64,000 nt of DNA from contig CAWCZQ010000005.1 of the NCBI GenBank assembly GCA_963800205.1, positions 1 through 64,000 of the forward strand, in the 5' to 3' direction. Source of the stretch: UBA6224 sp963800205 (GTDB lineage Bacteria; Patescibacteriota; Saccharimonadia; Saccharimonadales; UBA4665). The translations under genes were made by a program, and so were the position numbers. Below, in pieces: positions 8,405 through 17,064 of the stretch. The notes under the pieces are model-generated. The model did no database searches. It had not been told where the DNA came from and saw only the letters and a program-made list of their open reading frames with translations. Every line of letters begins with the position of its first letter. Within the stretch, counting starts at the first letter, position 1.

Positions 8405-9418
8405 ATGAATACCGCCGAACGGCTGCAAGGCTACTATGCGTTCGAGGAAGGCGTCCTCGAAGCGGTGGCGGCATGCGCCGAGCGAGAGCACGACGCCTCA
8501 TATCAGGACCTGGCCAAAGCCTATGGCATTGGGGACCGCCCCGATACCAGCTGGCCACTCGAGGACGACAATAGTATTCAGTATTGGCATATTGCGCCGA
8601 GAACTGACTATGACAACAGCAAAGTACGAGTATATTTTGCGCCCATGGGCAATCCGGCTGACGAAAACATGGCCATGCGCGGCATGCGCCTGTTTGGCGC
8701 TGATCCCTCTGTTCCGTTGATGATTGCTGGTAATCCGGCGGGCATAAAAAATGGCGGCGCTACCATAGAGCGTGCTCACCATGCTGATTTGCGCAATGGC
8801 GATTTTCGAGCGGCGGTTGACCCGGTCCTTGCACACCTGGCACACAATAAAGTAACCCGCATCGAAACAATCGGGTTCTCGTATGGGGCGGATCTTGCGG
8901 CCGAGGCAGCAACACAGGCAGAGCGGTTCGACATACTGGCAGAGTCTGGCGTGTGGATGGAGCCGGCATCGGTGGCAACGCGCGGCCTATGGCATCTAGC
9001 GTCTGATTTCCGCCGCTCGGAAGCGCCTCTGGAAGGGTACATCGCCCAGACGGATAGCCCTGCCCTCGTGGAGGCCCGCGAGAAATCTGCCGAACATATG
9101 GGCTTTGTCCGGTGGGCTGGCGGCTTGCTTACCCACACTAACCGATCAATCGCAAAAGGAATTGCCAAGGGAAACTACATTCATCGCGTACGGAGTGCTC
9201 TCGATGCGCAGCCGGAGTTATCTGCTACGGTCGCGTGGGGCGAACTGAGTGAGCTCTCGACGCCCACCAAACTCAATTTGGTGGTACAAAAGTTGCAGCA
9301 AAGCTACGGTGGCAGGCTGCACGGAATGGAGCTGAGGGGAATGCACCATGCGGGAGGAGACGATATCGACCTGCACGCTGCCATCGTCCTCCAGGGCCTG
9401 CGTAACACAAGCAAGTAA
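8405..9418 (+). CDS. alpha/beta-hydrolase-like protein of unknown substrate
   Basis: A 337-aa soluble protein without signal peptide. A nucleophile-elbow-like motif GFSYG (about 160-164, within IETIGFSYGADLA) and a late LRGMHHAGGDD that could supply the catalytic His suggest an alpha/beta hydrolase fold. The N-terminal 60 residues are acidic and helical. I do not recognise the family, and substrate and pathway are unknown. It is transcribed away from smpB from a leaderless promoter and followed by 85 bp with no clear terminator. Confidence 0.65.
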   Translation: MNTAERLQGYYAFEEGVLEAVAACAEREHDASYQDLAKAYGIGDRPDTSWPLEDDNSIQYWHIAPRTDYDNSKVRVYFAPMGNPADENMAMRGMRLFGADPSVPLMIAGNPAGIKNGGATIERAHHADLRNGDFRAAVDPVLAHLAHNKVTRIETIGFSYGADLAAEAATQAERFDILAESGVWMEPASVATRGLWHLASDFRRSEAPLEGYIAQTDSPALVEAREKSAEHMGFVRWAGGLLTHTNRSIAKGIAKGNYIHRVRSALDAQPELSATVAWGELSELSTPTKLNLVVQKLQQSYGGRLHGMELRGMHHAGGDDIDLHAAIVLQGLRNTSK

Positions 9419-9503
9419 CTCGGTACTATGATGAGAGAAGAAGGGGCCGCAGACCTCACTAGTAATACAATTATAGCACCAAAATAGACAAAAGTCAATA
9501 TCA

Positions 9504-10583
9504 CTATGGTTGCGAGAAGTGTTGCTGGGCGACGCGCCAGACGGAGTCGTCGTGTAACACCACGCTGCGGTAGTACCAGTATTCGGCGCCCCAAAAGTAG
9601 ACTTCTTTCATACCGGTGCCTCGTGCCAGCTCAAATCGCCCCTCGAATCGTTTGGCATTGAATGACTTGTTTTGTTCTTCGAGTGAAATATTGGTGATGT
9701 CTTGCCCATGCGGCGGCCATGGTTCGGCTTGCAGCTCGGCAATCATCATGTTGCGATGCCAGACCAGCTGCTGCACCCCGGCAATGTAGCCATAGAACCA
9801 TGACGGAAACGGATATTCTAAGTAGCGGTGGGTGACGCCGGCATCCCACACTCGCTTATATATGGATATGCTCCACTCGTCTGGTGTCGGCTTGCCCACC
9901 GGAAAACCGAGTGCGTTGTTGCTGCGCGGGATGATGATATCGTGGTTGGGATCGAGTTTTTGCACTAAGTGATATTCGTCTATCAGACGGGAGCGGCTCA
10001 TGTCCTTGCAATTGCCGAAGCCCGTCAGGAAATACTCGTTTTCGAGCTGGTATTTGTCGAGGGCTGGGCTGGATTTGTAGCGCTCAACAACCTTTTGCAT
10101 GAAGGTTTCGAGCTGTGGCTGCCAGTTGGCGAGTGGCTTGCTGGTATCGACCCAGCGTGGTTCGTGGCACTCGGGCCAGCGCGGTTGCCGGAGGCCGAGC
10201 GTCAGGACGATTTTGGCGTTGGCGGCTTCGGCTTTTGCGAACTGCCAGTCGAGCTCATCGAAGTTGTACTGACCTGGTGCGGGCTCGATGGTTTTCCAGT
10301 AGCTAACGAGCCGAAAATGTCGTACGCCCATATTGAGCAGCGCGTCGAATGTCTGCTGAGGTTCTACCCCGAGATTTCGCGCGTATGACGGAATAAAACT
10401 AACGCCGTATGTCATTGGCTTGCCAGCTTGGCTGTGGATGTACCATTGGGCGATGCCAAACATGCCGGCCACGATAATGACGAGTATCAGCATGGTCAGC
10501 GCGATGGCTTTGTGCAGCCAGCTGCGACGCCACCACCGTACAAGGTGTCGCCAGAGAGTATGTGCAGTAATTTTTACGTTCAT
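9504..10583 (-). CDS. membrane-anchored TIM-barrel protein, clan GH-A glycosidase-like
   Basis: A 359-aa protein with one N-terminal membrane helix (KAIALTMLILVIIVAGMFG) after a basic Trp/Arg-rich start, placing the rest outside the membrane. Barrel-like motifs include GVRHFRLVSYWKTIEPAPG (beta-alpha start of GH42/GH5-like enzymes), KYQLENEYF with the Asn-Glu pair expected for an acid/base, and MIAELQAEPWPP with a possible nucleophile Glu. It probably acts on an envelope or extracellular glycan; the substrate is unknown. The frame extends to 10601, but the ATG at 10583 lies 16 nt behind TAAAAT and gives the more typical short cytoplasmic tail. Confidence 0.65.
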   Translation of the reverse strand: MNVKITAHTLWRHLVRWWRRSWLHKAIALTMLILVIIVAGMFGIAQWYIHSQAGKPMTYGVSFIPSYARNLGVEPQQTFDALLNMGVRHFRLVSYWKTIEPAPGQYNFDELDWQFAKAEAANAKIVLTLGLRQPRWPECHEPRWVDTSKPLANWQPQLETFMQKVVERYKSSPALDKYQLENEYFLTGFGNCKDMSRSRLIDEYHLVQKLDPNHDIIIPRSNNALGFPVGKPTPDEWSISIYKRVWDAGVTHRYLEYPFPSWFYGYIAGVQQLVWHRNMMIAELQAEPWPPHGQDITNISLEEQNKSFNAKRFEGRFELARGTGMKEVYFWGAEYWYYRSVVLHDDSVWRVAQQHFSQP

Positions 10584-10649
10584 AACAGATAGCACGAGCA
10601 TTTTAGTGGTGCCATGTGCGTGGTTTTAGCTTACAATAGTAAGGTTCTT

Positions 10650-11471
10650 ATGAACACTCGAATAAGTATAGTCATCCCTGTTTATAACGAAGAAGCACAG
10701 CTCGCAGCCTGTTTGCGGACTATTGCTCGTCAGCGGCAGAAGCCCTATGAAGTCATTGTGGTTGATAACAATTCTACCGACCGAACTGCTCAGATTGCTC
10801 GGCGTTTCCAATTTGTTACCCTAATACACGCCAAACGCCAAGGCGTTGTCCATGCGCGCGACCGTGGCTTTAATGCGGCACGAGGTGATATTATTGGCCG
10901 AATCGATGCTGATACGCGCCTGCCGCGCGATTGGACCATGCAGCTCCAACGTATTTTCGCTGATGAGCGTATCGATGCCGTCACCGGTGCCATTGAGTAT
11001 TACGATGTGCCCTACCGCAAACTGTTTGCCAAATTTGACCTGATGCTGCGGAGCCGCGCCGCTAACCTCATGCAGGAAGAAGTCTTTTTGCAGGGGGCTA
11101 ACATGGCGCTGCGCAAGTCGGCCTGGAATGCCTGCAAAAAGCACGTTTGTAAGCGTGGTGGTCTGCATGAAGATTTTGACTTGGCTATTCACCTCAACTG
11201 GGCTGACCAAACTGTGGCTTTTGAGCCGTCGCTAGTCGCCAGCATTTCGGCCCGCTGCATTGACGATGATATGCGAGAATTTTGGGACTATGCTCTGCTG
11301 AGTACCTCAACCTATGCCGCGCACGAAGTAAAATCCGGCCGGCATATGTACCTGAATGTGGTCCTGGCACTACTCTTCCAGCTGCCGCTACGCACTGTGT
11401 ATCGGCGGTACAACCTGAGTGCGGTGCGCGGGCGATACGTCCGCGTGAACCCTGCTACATTCGTCGACTAA
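10650..11471 (+). CDS. GT2-family glycosyltransferase
   Basis: A 273-aa inverting GT-A glycosyltransferase. The core is textbook: ISIVIPVYNEEAQLAACL at the N-terminus, VIVVDNNSTDRTAQIAR for nucleotide binding, GRIDADTRLP as the metal-binding DxD, and an HEDFDLAIHL region near the catalytic base. It has no strong membrane segment except a weak hydrophobic patch near the C-terminus (YLNVVLALLFQLPL). The start at 10650 is chosen over an upstream one at 10614 because TACAAT (10632-10637) and AAGG lie just ahead of it. Its end overlaps the convergent nuclease gene by 4 bp. Confidence 0.85.
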   Translation: MNTRISIVIPVYNEEAQLAACLRTIARQRQKPYEVIVVDNNSTDRTAQIARRFQFVTLIHAKRQGVVHARDRGFNAARGDIIGRIDADTRLPRDWTMQLQRIFADERIDAVTGAIEYYDVPYRKLFAKFDLMLRSRAANLMQEEVFLQGANMALRKSAWNACKKHVCKRGGLHEDFDLAIHLNWADQTVAFEPSLVASISARCIDDDMREFWDYALLSTSTYAAHEVKSGRHMYLNVVLALLFQLPLRTVYRRYNLSAVRGRYVRVNPATFVD

Positions 11472-12055
11472 CGAGCGGGTTCGTCCATGCGGTAGCCACC
11501 CATGTCGGTTGGCGTGGGTTTGCAATTGCTCCATAAACCGCGATGGTGCTGCTGGGCTTCGATCTGAGCAGCCGCAAAATCGGCTGATTTGCTAAAAGGA
11601 AAATACGGATAGTAAAAGGCGTATCCCTGGCGGATGTTCGTTTCGTTGACGTTAGTGCCATCTGGAAGATAAACATAGCGCAGTAAGCGGTCGTAGCGGT
11701 CGCGGTTGGTACTGAGCGGATCTGACTGGAGACGTACGACGCCGCCAGCACGGGCGATGAGAGTTTTGGTATGGGCAGCGGCGGCCGGGCCGTAGCACTG
11801 GACGGGCGTATTGGGCTTGTGTGTTTCGGGGGTGTCGATGCCGACAAAGCGGATGGTTTCGCTGGCGCCATTCATGTCGACGGCAATAGTATCGCCATCG
11901 ATATACCTGGTGACGCGGTACATGCCGGGCTGCGATGTTTCGGCGACATAGGCAACGTCACCAAACCAGCCGTAGTATTGGCCGATGATGAAAAAAATAG
12001 CCAGGATGACGCTATATAAGGATAATTTTCGGCCTCTGCTCGCTCGCTTCCTCAT
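11468..12055 (-). CDS. thermonuclease-like (SNase) protein lacking the catalytic glutamate
   Basis: A 195-aa staphylococcal-nuclease-fold protein behind one N-terminal membrane helix (about 12-31), so likely surface-exposed. Conserved positions are present: Asp54, Arg69 in IRFVGIDTPET, Asp74/Thr75, and Arg123 in DRYDRLLRY. The motif that in SNase reads YGPEASAFT here reads YGPAAAAHT (Ala91), so the position matching Glu43, the general base, is alanine. It overlaps the upstream P-loop kinase gene by 4 bp (ATGA), suggesting translational coupling. Nuclease activity may be lost or altered. Confidence 0.8.
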   Translation of the reverse strand: MRKRASRGRKLSLYSVILAIFFIIGQYYGWFGDVAYVAETSQPGMYRVTRYIDGDTIAVDMNGASETIRFVGIDTPETHKPNTPVQCYGPAAAAHTKTLIARAGGVVRLQSDPLSTNRDRYDRLLRYVYLPDGTNVNETNIRQGYAFYYPYFPFSKSADFAAAQIEAQQHHRGLWSNCKPTPTDMGGYRMDEPAR

Positions 12056-12564
12056 AATAAGTCGAGCGCCTGCATAACAGTTGTTTTGTGGAGGTTTTCG
12101 CCAAGTAACTTAATAGGATGCTCGCTATCACGGGGCGGCTCTAGGTGGCTGGCAATGCGTTCGAAGGTGAGCGCATCCATGTTGCCATAGAGTCTGGTGG
12201 GCTTGCCGTGTGAATCGTTGACGGCCCGGTGCATGGCAATGTCTTTGGGGGTGGTGAGCCAAATGAGTTTACTATCGGCGCCGGCTTGCCGAGCAATGTT
12301 GCGCAAATGTCGGCGGTCTTTATAAAAATTGAAGTTGGTATCAAAGACGACGCTCTTACCCTGCAGCAACAGAGCCTCGGCTTCGTTGTTGAGGTGCGTA
12401 TACAGCTGGTGACTTTCACTGGCGCTATGCGAAGGGGTAGTGAACATTTGCTGGCGTTCGAAGTCTGCCCATAGGTGCACCGCATCGCTCGCTCCGCAAA
12501 TGATTTGCGAAACGGTCGTTTTGCCGGACCCGGGATACCCCACCAGGATGTACAGTGTTGCCAT
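12052..12564 (-). CDS. P-loop kinase of the AAA_33 / zeta-toxin-like type
   Basis: A 170-aa ATP-binding protein with Walker A GYPGSGKTT (9-17), a later VVFDTNFNFYKDRRHLRNIA resembling polynucleotide-kinase-like and AAA_33 proteins, and a helical lid region (RLYGNMDALTFERI). Such proteins phosphorylate small molecules or nucleic-acid ends; the substrate is not evident. The stop overlaps the start of the SNase-like gene, so the two may be coexpressed. TACTAT sits 6 nt upstream of the ATG, consistent with leaderless initiation. Confidence 0.7.
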   Translation of the reverse strand: MATLYILVGYPGSGKTTVSQIICGASDAVHLWADFERQQMFTTPSHSASESHQLYTHLNNEAEALLLQGKSVVFDTNFNFYKDRRHLRNIARQAGADSKLIWLTTPKDIAMHRAVNDSHGKPTRLYGNMDALTFERIASHLEPPRDSEHPIKLLGENLHKTTVMQALDLL

Positions 12565-12596
12565 ACAGCTATAGTAGCTAGTTTAGCGACGAGGCG

Positions 12597-12986
12597 CTAG
12601 CTTTTAGGGCGGAGGCTCAGCTGTGAGCCATCGGTAACAATCCAGGTATCTTCTTTTCCGCTCACGACGGCCAGATAGGACTTGGTTTTCATACTAAAGT
12701 CAAAGCCAGTCACCGGCATAGCATTACCGGTAGCCGGATCTTCCACCCAGACCCCAGTATTGTTAGCACTGACACGCTTGATAGCTTGGACGGCCAAAGA
12801 AATGTGGTCGACATGTTCATTGGCCGTTTGCTTGATTTGGTCGAGGTAATGCTGGTGTGACGTTGCGGAAATAAGCTTCCGCCCCATTTCCAACAGGTAT
12901 AGCTGTTGCTGCGTGAGCTCAGTAGTTGTGGTGACAAAATCTTTAACCTCTTGGAAGTGTTCTTGTGGATTCCGGGAATTGCTCAT
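12597..12986 (-). CDS. hypothetical protein
   Basis: 129 aa, not recognised. The N-terminal 75 residues look alpha-helical (QEVKDFVTTTTELTQQQLYL and following); the C-terminal part contains short beta-rich stretches (FDFSMKTKSYLAVVSG, TWIVTDGSQLSLR). There are no membrane segments or cysteines. It lies 32 bp upstream of the kinase/nuclease pair on the same strand and may belong to their transcript. AGAGGTA stands shortly upstream of the ATG as a plausible ribosome site. Confidence 0.6.
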   Translation of the reverse strand: MSNSRNPQEHFQEVKDFVTTTTELTQQQLYLLEMGRKLISATSHQHYLDQIKQTANEHVDHISLAVQAIKRVSANNTGVWVEDPATGNAMPVTGFDFSMKTKSYLAVVSGKEDTWIVTDGSQLSLRPKS

Positions 12987-13054
12987 GAGAGTACCTCTTT
13001 GAAACGTCTATGAGTTGGTAGTATGGCGATAATCAGCCGTTTGAGTCAATAGTG

Positions 13055-13465
13055 CTACTTGTGAAATAAAAAGTAGGGTTTTCGCCAATAAAACAGCATG
13101 TGGGCAGGTTTAGATTCGGTAGCAATGAGGTGGGAGTGCTGATGATCGGGGATGGACTTTTGAGTGCTGCTCTCTGCCCTCGCGTAGATGTTGTAGCCGT
13201 TCTTTTCGTACTTGGCGATAAACGCCATAATCTCATTGCGCTCCGGCGTGGTAAGGCTGTGCAGTGTCGGGCGATGGCGCTTGGGCACAACCATCAGATG
13301 ATCTTTAGTCTTGCGTGACTCCCAGAGATCGTAGGGGAATATGTTCCGAATAACGAGCGCGGTTTTGCCCTCCTCGATGATGCGTGACTTATCTGGGCTG
13401 CAGAACGGGCAGCCGTCGTTGGTGTGGTTACCGTAGCGCGCCGCTGTAGAGCGATAGCGATACAT
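13055..13465 (-). CDS. HIT-family nucleotide hydrolase/transferase
   Basis: A 136-aa histidine-triad protein. The triad is visible as PDHQHSHLI near residues 107-115 (H-x-H-x-H), preceded by the family stretch KDHLMVVPKRHRPTLHSL. An N-terminal CPFC pair (about 19-22) is common in HIT proteins. These enzymes cleave nucleoside-phosphate linkages such as AMP esters or dinucleoside polyphosphates; the substrate is not resolved. Its ATG overlaps the stop of the adenosyltransferase gene by one base, implying coupled translation. Confidence 0.85.
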   Translation of the reverse strand: MYRYRSTAARYGNHTNDGCPFCSPDKSRIIEEGKTALVIRNIFPYDLWESRKTKDHLMVVPKRHRPTLHSLTTPERNEIMAFIAKYEKNGYNIYARAESSTQKSIPDHQHSHLIATESKPAHMLFYWRKPYFLFHK

Positions 13466-14034
13466 TAATAATCGATTCCTTTGTTGGCGACGTATTGGTC
13501 GTCGAAGTGGTGTTTAATCTTTTTCATCTCGGTAGCTATATCGACGTACTTGAGGAGTGACGAGGGGAAATTGCGGCCGGTAACGCACAGGCTAGTGCGG
13601 TCGCTACGATCTTTGATGAGCTTTTCGAGCTTAGATACAGAGAGGAGCCCATCGTGCACGGCGTTGTTGATCTCGTCGCATATGACCAAATCGTACTCGC
13701 CGCTGGTGGCGCAGCGGTAGGCTTCATCGTAGGTCTCTTGGGCGGCTTGTTTGTGCTGGGCTTCGCTGACGTGTTCGGCGCTGAGCTCACCGGCTTGATA
13801 AAAACCCTTACCGCCTTTGAAAAAATACAACTGATCTTTGTATATCGGCAGGATGTCGCGAATAAAAACATGTTCGCTGACGCCCCAGTATTTAATAAAT
13901 TGGATAAACGCAACATTCCAGCGGTTGCCGAGGCCACGCACCATCAGACCGAGCGATGCGCTGGTTTTGCCTTTGCTGTCGCCGGTGTATGCCAGGACAA
14001 CTGATTGTTTGGTTTTGTACCCCTCGAGAGACAT
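13465..14034 (-). CDS. cob(I)yrinic acid a,c-diamide adenosyltransferase (CobO/BtuR-like)
   Basis: A 189-aa P-loop protein of the CobA/CobO/BtuR family, which adenosylates corrinoids using ATP. The P-loop YTGDSKGKTSASLGLMVRG, central IQFIKYWG, LVICDEINNAVHDGLLS and late LCVTGRNFP match the family order. No other cobalamin gene is seen, so a salvage role or a divergent function is possible. TATACT lies 7 nt before the ATG with no Shine-Dalgarno site. It is followed by the HIT gene in a one-base overlap. Confidence 0.8.
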   Translation of the reverse strand: MSLEGYKTKQSVVLAYTGDSKGKTSASLGLMVRGLGNRWNVAFIQFIKYWGVSEHVFIRDILPIYKDQLYFFKGGKGFYQAGELSAEHVSEAQHKQAAQETYDEAYRCATSGEYDLVICDEINNAVHDGLLSVSKLEKLIKDRSDRTSLCVTGRNFPSSLLKYVDIATEMKKIKHHFDDQYVANKGIDY

Positions 14035-14076
14035 TATATGTAGTATAGCCTAGAGACAAGCCAAAGAGCCAGTGTT

Positions 14077-14775
14077 TTACCGGTGCTCATCGGGTATTTG
14101 GAACCGACGGATTACGCCGTGTCGGTCTTTGCTGTGATGGTGTAAAGCGGCACTACCAGTAAACGAATTGAGCTGCCCGATCCTTTGCCCATAGGCGCCT
14201 AGGAGCCCCTCAATCGCATTAGCTGCAACGGGCATTTCTTGATCTCGCAGCAGTCGTTGGAGCTTTTCGGCAATCATTACTTCTGGGTATACGAGTGCAC
14301 CGTTGATGAGGACGCGACGAGAATTTGCCAATGCCCGGCTGTGTACTAAGTAGTGCTGGCGCTGCGTGCTGCGCACAGAATCTGGGTTATCGGGCGCCGG
14401 ACCGAATTGACTGTAGAACCGCTCGAGATAGGTCGTTATTTGCCCACGGTGTGCTGCGGCGTATGGTATGCGGGCGTGTGACTGTAGTCGCCATTCTTCG
14501 AGCCTTTTTTCGACGGCTGTCGCGATAAAATCATGTGCTGCATATGCTAGTGCTGGTTCGTCACTGCTCTGGCGGGATGTCAGGTCTAGATGCAGCTCCG
14601 GTTGGGCGCAATACGACCGAAAGGCTTGTAACATCCGCCGTTGGGCGAGTTCTTCCTGTCGCTGAAGTGGGGAGAGCTTAGCATTTTCTTGTTCGGTATA
14701 CGAATGATTGAATATATCGCCGCTATCAGTTGTCGGGAATTGTTGGTGGTACGGTAGGTGTTGTTCGGCTGACAT
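14077..14775 (-). CDS. hypothetical protein
   Basis: 232 aa, hydrophilic, not recognised. It is Gln/Arg/His-rich and predicted helical, with no membrane segment or signal peptide. Conspicuous stretches are PLQRQEELAQRRMLQAFRSY (about 36-55) and GALVYPEVMIAEKLQRLL (about 159-176). It lies between the corrinoid adenosyltransferase and another unknown gene on the same strand, with gaps of 42 and 66 bp. Confidence 0.6.
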   Translation of the reverse strand: MSAEQHLPYHQQFPTTDSGDIFNHSYTEQENAKLSPLQRQEELAQRRMLQAFRSYCAQPELHLDLTSRQSSDEPALAYAAHDFIATAVEKRLEEWRLQSHARIPYAAAHRGQITTYLERFYSQFGPAPDNPDSVRSTQRQHYLVHSRALANSRRVLINGALVYPEVMIAEKLQRLLRDQEMPVAANAIEGLLGAYGQRIGQLNSFTGSAALHHHSKDRHGVIRRFQIPDEHR

Positions 14776-14841
14776 AATTGACCTATTGCCTGTATTCTAC
14801 CAAATTCTTCTTTTGGCTGCCTGTGAGATATGTCGCATGCG

Positions 14842-15372
14842 CTACCCCGTAGAACGCAGCTGTGGCAACGGTTGATCTGGGCCTTTCCCTTCTGTATTCG
14901 GTGGCTGCAGTGCTATAACGCGCTTAATGTAAAACCCCAGCCTATAGCGCCGAAACTCGTCGCGAGCTGCCGGTGCATCCATATTTTGCCGACTGATCTT
15001 TTTCATAATGCCAGCGCTTATAATCTGGCTGGTTTTACTCCGCATGACGGCGAGTAGTTCGGCAGCAGTTTCGTCTTCTGCGAGGGCTTCCTCGGTCGCA
15101 TCGTCAAAGACTGAGTCGCGGTCGTAGCGATTATTAAGGAATTCAGTGATAAGTTCATCTGGCTTTCGCGTAGCGGTAACGATTCGTTTATCGATGTCAC
15201 CAATTTCGATAACCTGAGATGTCGCCAGTTCCCCGAGGTTATCGACGGATTCTTGGAAACGCTCGGGCGAGCGGTGTATTGCTCGGTCAATCATGTGAAT
15301 ACGTTTGGCGATAAGAGGGTCAGTTCCGTTATCGACGATTATTTGCGGCTGCTCACTCTCACTCATACGCAT
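14842..15372 (-). CDS. hypothetical protein
   Basis: 176 aa, acidic and helical, not recognised. It has no membrane segment and no cysteine. Two in-frame ATGs (15372 and 15366) stand close together; no strong ribosome site decides between them. The C-terminus is proline-rich. A 26-bp inverted repeat sits just upstream at 15388-15413. Confidence 0.55.
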   Translation of the reverse strand: MRMSESEQPQIIVDNGTDPLIAKRIHMIDRAIHRSPERFQESVDNLGELATSQVIEIGDIDKRIVTATRKPDELITEFLNNRYDRDSVFDDATEEALAEDETAAELLAVMRSKTSQIISAGIMKKISRQNMDAPAARDEFRRYRLGFYIKRVIALQPPNTEGKGPDQPLPQLRSTG

Positions 15373-15387
15373 CCCCTATATATACAT

Positions 15388-15413
15388 AACCCCTAGTCTA
15401 TCGACTGGGGGTT
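15388..15413. terminator. inverted repeat between glutaredoxin and the 15372 gene
   Basis: AACCCCTAGTC pairs with GACTGGGGGTT (one G-T pair) around a TATC loop. It lies 45 bp downstream of the minus-strand glutaredoxin stop and could end that transcript, though the minus strand continues ATGTATATATA rather than with a clean T run. Confidence 0.5.
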
Positions 15414-15457
15414 AGAGATGTATGTGAGATATTTCGCTCAGAAATACGAGTAGTGGC

Positions 15458-15691
15458 TTACGCCTTGAGTGCAGCATCTATCTTGGGACGGTCAAAGCCG
15501 ACAATGACGGTGCCGTCGATATCCAACACCGGGATGCCGCGCTGCCCAGATTTGTCGAGAGATTCTGCCATGGCGGTCGGGTCGTGTTCGACGTCTTTGT
15601 CGGTGTATTTTACACCTTGTTTGTCGAGATAGTCTTTGGCGGCATGACAAAATGCGCACCAGGTAGCGGTATAAATGGTTACGTTGGGCAT
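15458..15691 (-). CDS. glutaredoxin-like thiol oxidoreductase (NrdH/Grx type)
   Basis: A 77-aa thioredoxin-fold protein. VTIYTATWCAFCHAAKDYL has the redox pair CAFC, followed by GIPVLDIDGTVIVGFDRPKI with the cis-proline TVPV-like site (here GIPV). It likely reduces disulfides in cytosolic proteins. The ATG at 15691 is preferred over the GTG one codon upstream because AAAGGA lies at the right distance from it. It is divergent from the ATP synthase operon. Confidence 0.9.
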   Translation of the reverse strand: MPNVTIYTATWCAFCHAAKDYLDKQGVKYTDKDVEHDPTAMAESLDKSGQRGIPVLDIDGTVIVGFDRPKIDAALKA

Positions 15692-15792
15692 CACTGATCC
15701 TTTCTTCTTACTATACTAAATATAGTATAGGAGCTTCTGGACATTTGCAACCCTCCTTTTTACGAGTATTGCAGCCGGCCTAACAGAGATGT

Positions 15793-15798
15793 TATACT
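15793..15798 (+). promoter_or_regulatory. putative -10 box of the ATP synthase operon
   Basis: TATACT lies 8 nt before the ATG of the first operon gene, with no Shine-Dalgarno site between. A TTGCAG 19 nt upstream could be the -35. This is the only promoter-like signal found between the glutaredoxin and atp genes. Confidence 0.45.
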
Positions 15799-15806
15799 AG
15801 TCCGGT

Positions 15807-16139
15807 ATGGGAAAAACCACTGCTGCGCCACACACGACGCCGCCTTCTCTTAAAGATGCGGACTCTCAAACGCCCGCTCAAAAATCCGCTCCCGACGACT
15901 TTTACTACCAACAAAACTTGTTTTATATCACCGTGCTTAATATGAGCTGGCAGCTGGCTATTGTGGTTATTGTGCCTATTGTGGGAGGCTTTAAGCTGGA
16001 CGAAAAGTTTAATTCGTCGCCCTGGCTAACGCTGTTAGGCTTTGTTGTCGCTGCTGCCGGAACCTTCCTGGTGTTGCAGCGCACTACTCGTATTGCTACT
16101 GAAAAAGCTACCGGAAAAACGAAAGGAGATTCGAAATAA
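15807..16139 (+). CDS. AtpZ/AtpI-like ATP synthase accessory membrane protein
   Basis: 110 aa: a Thr/Pro/Lys-rich N-terminus of about 40 residues, then two membrane helices (MSWQLAIVVIVPIVGGFKLD and SPWLTLLGFVVAAAGTFLV) joined by the LDEKFNSSPW turn typical of the AtpZ family. AtpZ/AtpI proteins assist assembly of the c-ring or ion supply to the rotary ATPase. It is the first gene of the atp operon and its TAA overlaps the ATG of atpB (TAATG). Confidence 0.75.
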   Translation: MGKTTAAPHTTPPSLKDADSQTPAQKSAPDDFYYQQNLFYITVLNMSWQLAIVVIVPIVGGFKLDEKFNSSPWLTLLGFVVAAAGTFLVLQRTTRIATEKATGKTKGDSK

Positions 16140-16999
16140 TGCTTGAGTTGCTGAGTCGATTCGCTGCCGAAGATGGCCCCGCTATCCATGTCGCTCCCGG
16201 CGGCCTGTTTGAAATAAACGGATGGACCATCACTAACTCTATCTTTTATGGCTGGATTACCTCGTTACTCGTCGTGGTTTTCTTGGTGTGGGTGTCACGC
16301 AAATTTACTGTCAAGCCGAAGCGCGGGCCAATTCAGTTGCTCGAACTCGGCATCGACTTTATATATAACCAAGTCCTGTCTGTCTTTAACGACAAAAAGA
16401 CCGGCCGCAAATACGCGCCGTATTTTGTGACATTGTTCTTCTTTATTCTGCTCAACACGTGGCTGGGTTTGCTACCGATTGTCGGCGAAGGCTTTACAAT
16501 CGATGAAAATCCGGTGTTTCGGCCGTTTACCGGCGACTGGAACGGCACCTTTGCGATGGCGGCCGTGACGATGATTTTTGTGTATGCAGCTTCTATTAAA
16601 GAAGCCGGCGGGTTCTTTAAGTATCTCCGGCACTTCTTTGTGGGCAGTCCCTGGAATCCGCTGTACTTTACGGTTGGACTGCTAGAAATTTTCAGTGATC
16701 TGACTCGCGTAGTAAGCCTGTCGATTCGATTGTTCCTGAACGTCGCTATTGGAGAGATGGTTATTGCCGTATTTGCCTTTCTTGGTGGCTTTGCGGCGCC
16801 AATCACCGCCCTGCCCTTTACGCTGATCGAGCTTGGGGTTGGCGCACTGCAGTCCTATATCTTTGTAACCCTGGGCATGATGTATCTGGCTATTTCAGTG
16901 AATGCTTCTCAATCTCACTCTACGGATCTTGCTGAGCCCGCAGACTTGACCGATGTTAATCAGCCTGAAACAATTAAGCGTGAGCCCGCCAATGCATAA
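16139..16999 (+). CDS. atpB: ATP synthase Fo subunit a
   Basis: 286 aa, with five to six membrane helices. The proton-channel helix carries the essential arginine in SLSIRLFLNVAIGEMV, followed by the last helix FTLIELGVGALQSYIFVTLG. It forms the half-channels facing the c ring. The start codon overlaps the previous stop, and GGAGAT lies 10 nt ahead as a ribosome site. A hydrophilic C-terminal tail of about 30 residues (Asp/Glu/Pro-rich) is longer than in many homologues. Confidence 0.97.
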   Translation: MLELLSRFAAEDGPAIHVAPGGLFEINGWTITNSIFYGWITSLLVVVFLVWVSRKFTVKPKRGPIQLLELGIDFIYNQVLSVFNDKKTGRKYAPYFVTLFFFILLNTWLGLLPIVGEGFTIDENPVFRPFTGDWNGTFAMAAVTMIFVYAASIKEAGGFFKYLRHFFVGSPWNPLYFTVGLLEIFSDLTRVVSLSIRLFLNVAIGEMVIAVFAFLGGFAAPITALPFTLIELGVGALQSYIFVTLGMMYLAISVNASQSHSTDLAEPADLTDVNQPETIKREPANA

Positions 17000-17064
17000 G
17001 CTGATGCTGGGCCTTATTTTTGTGTAATAAAAGTGATAGTTAAGTAATAAAGGAGTAATAATAC

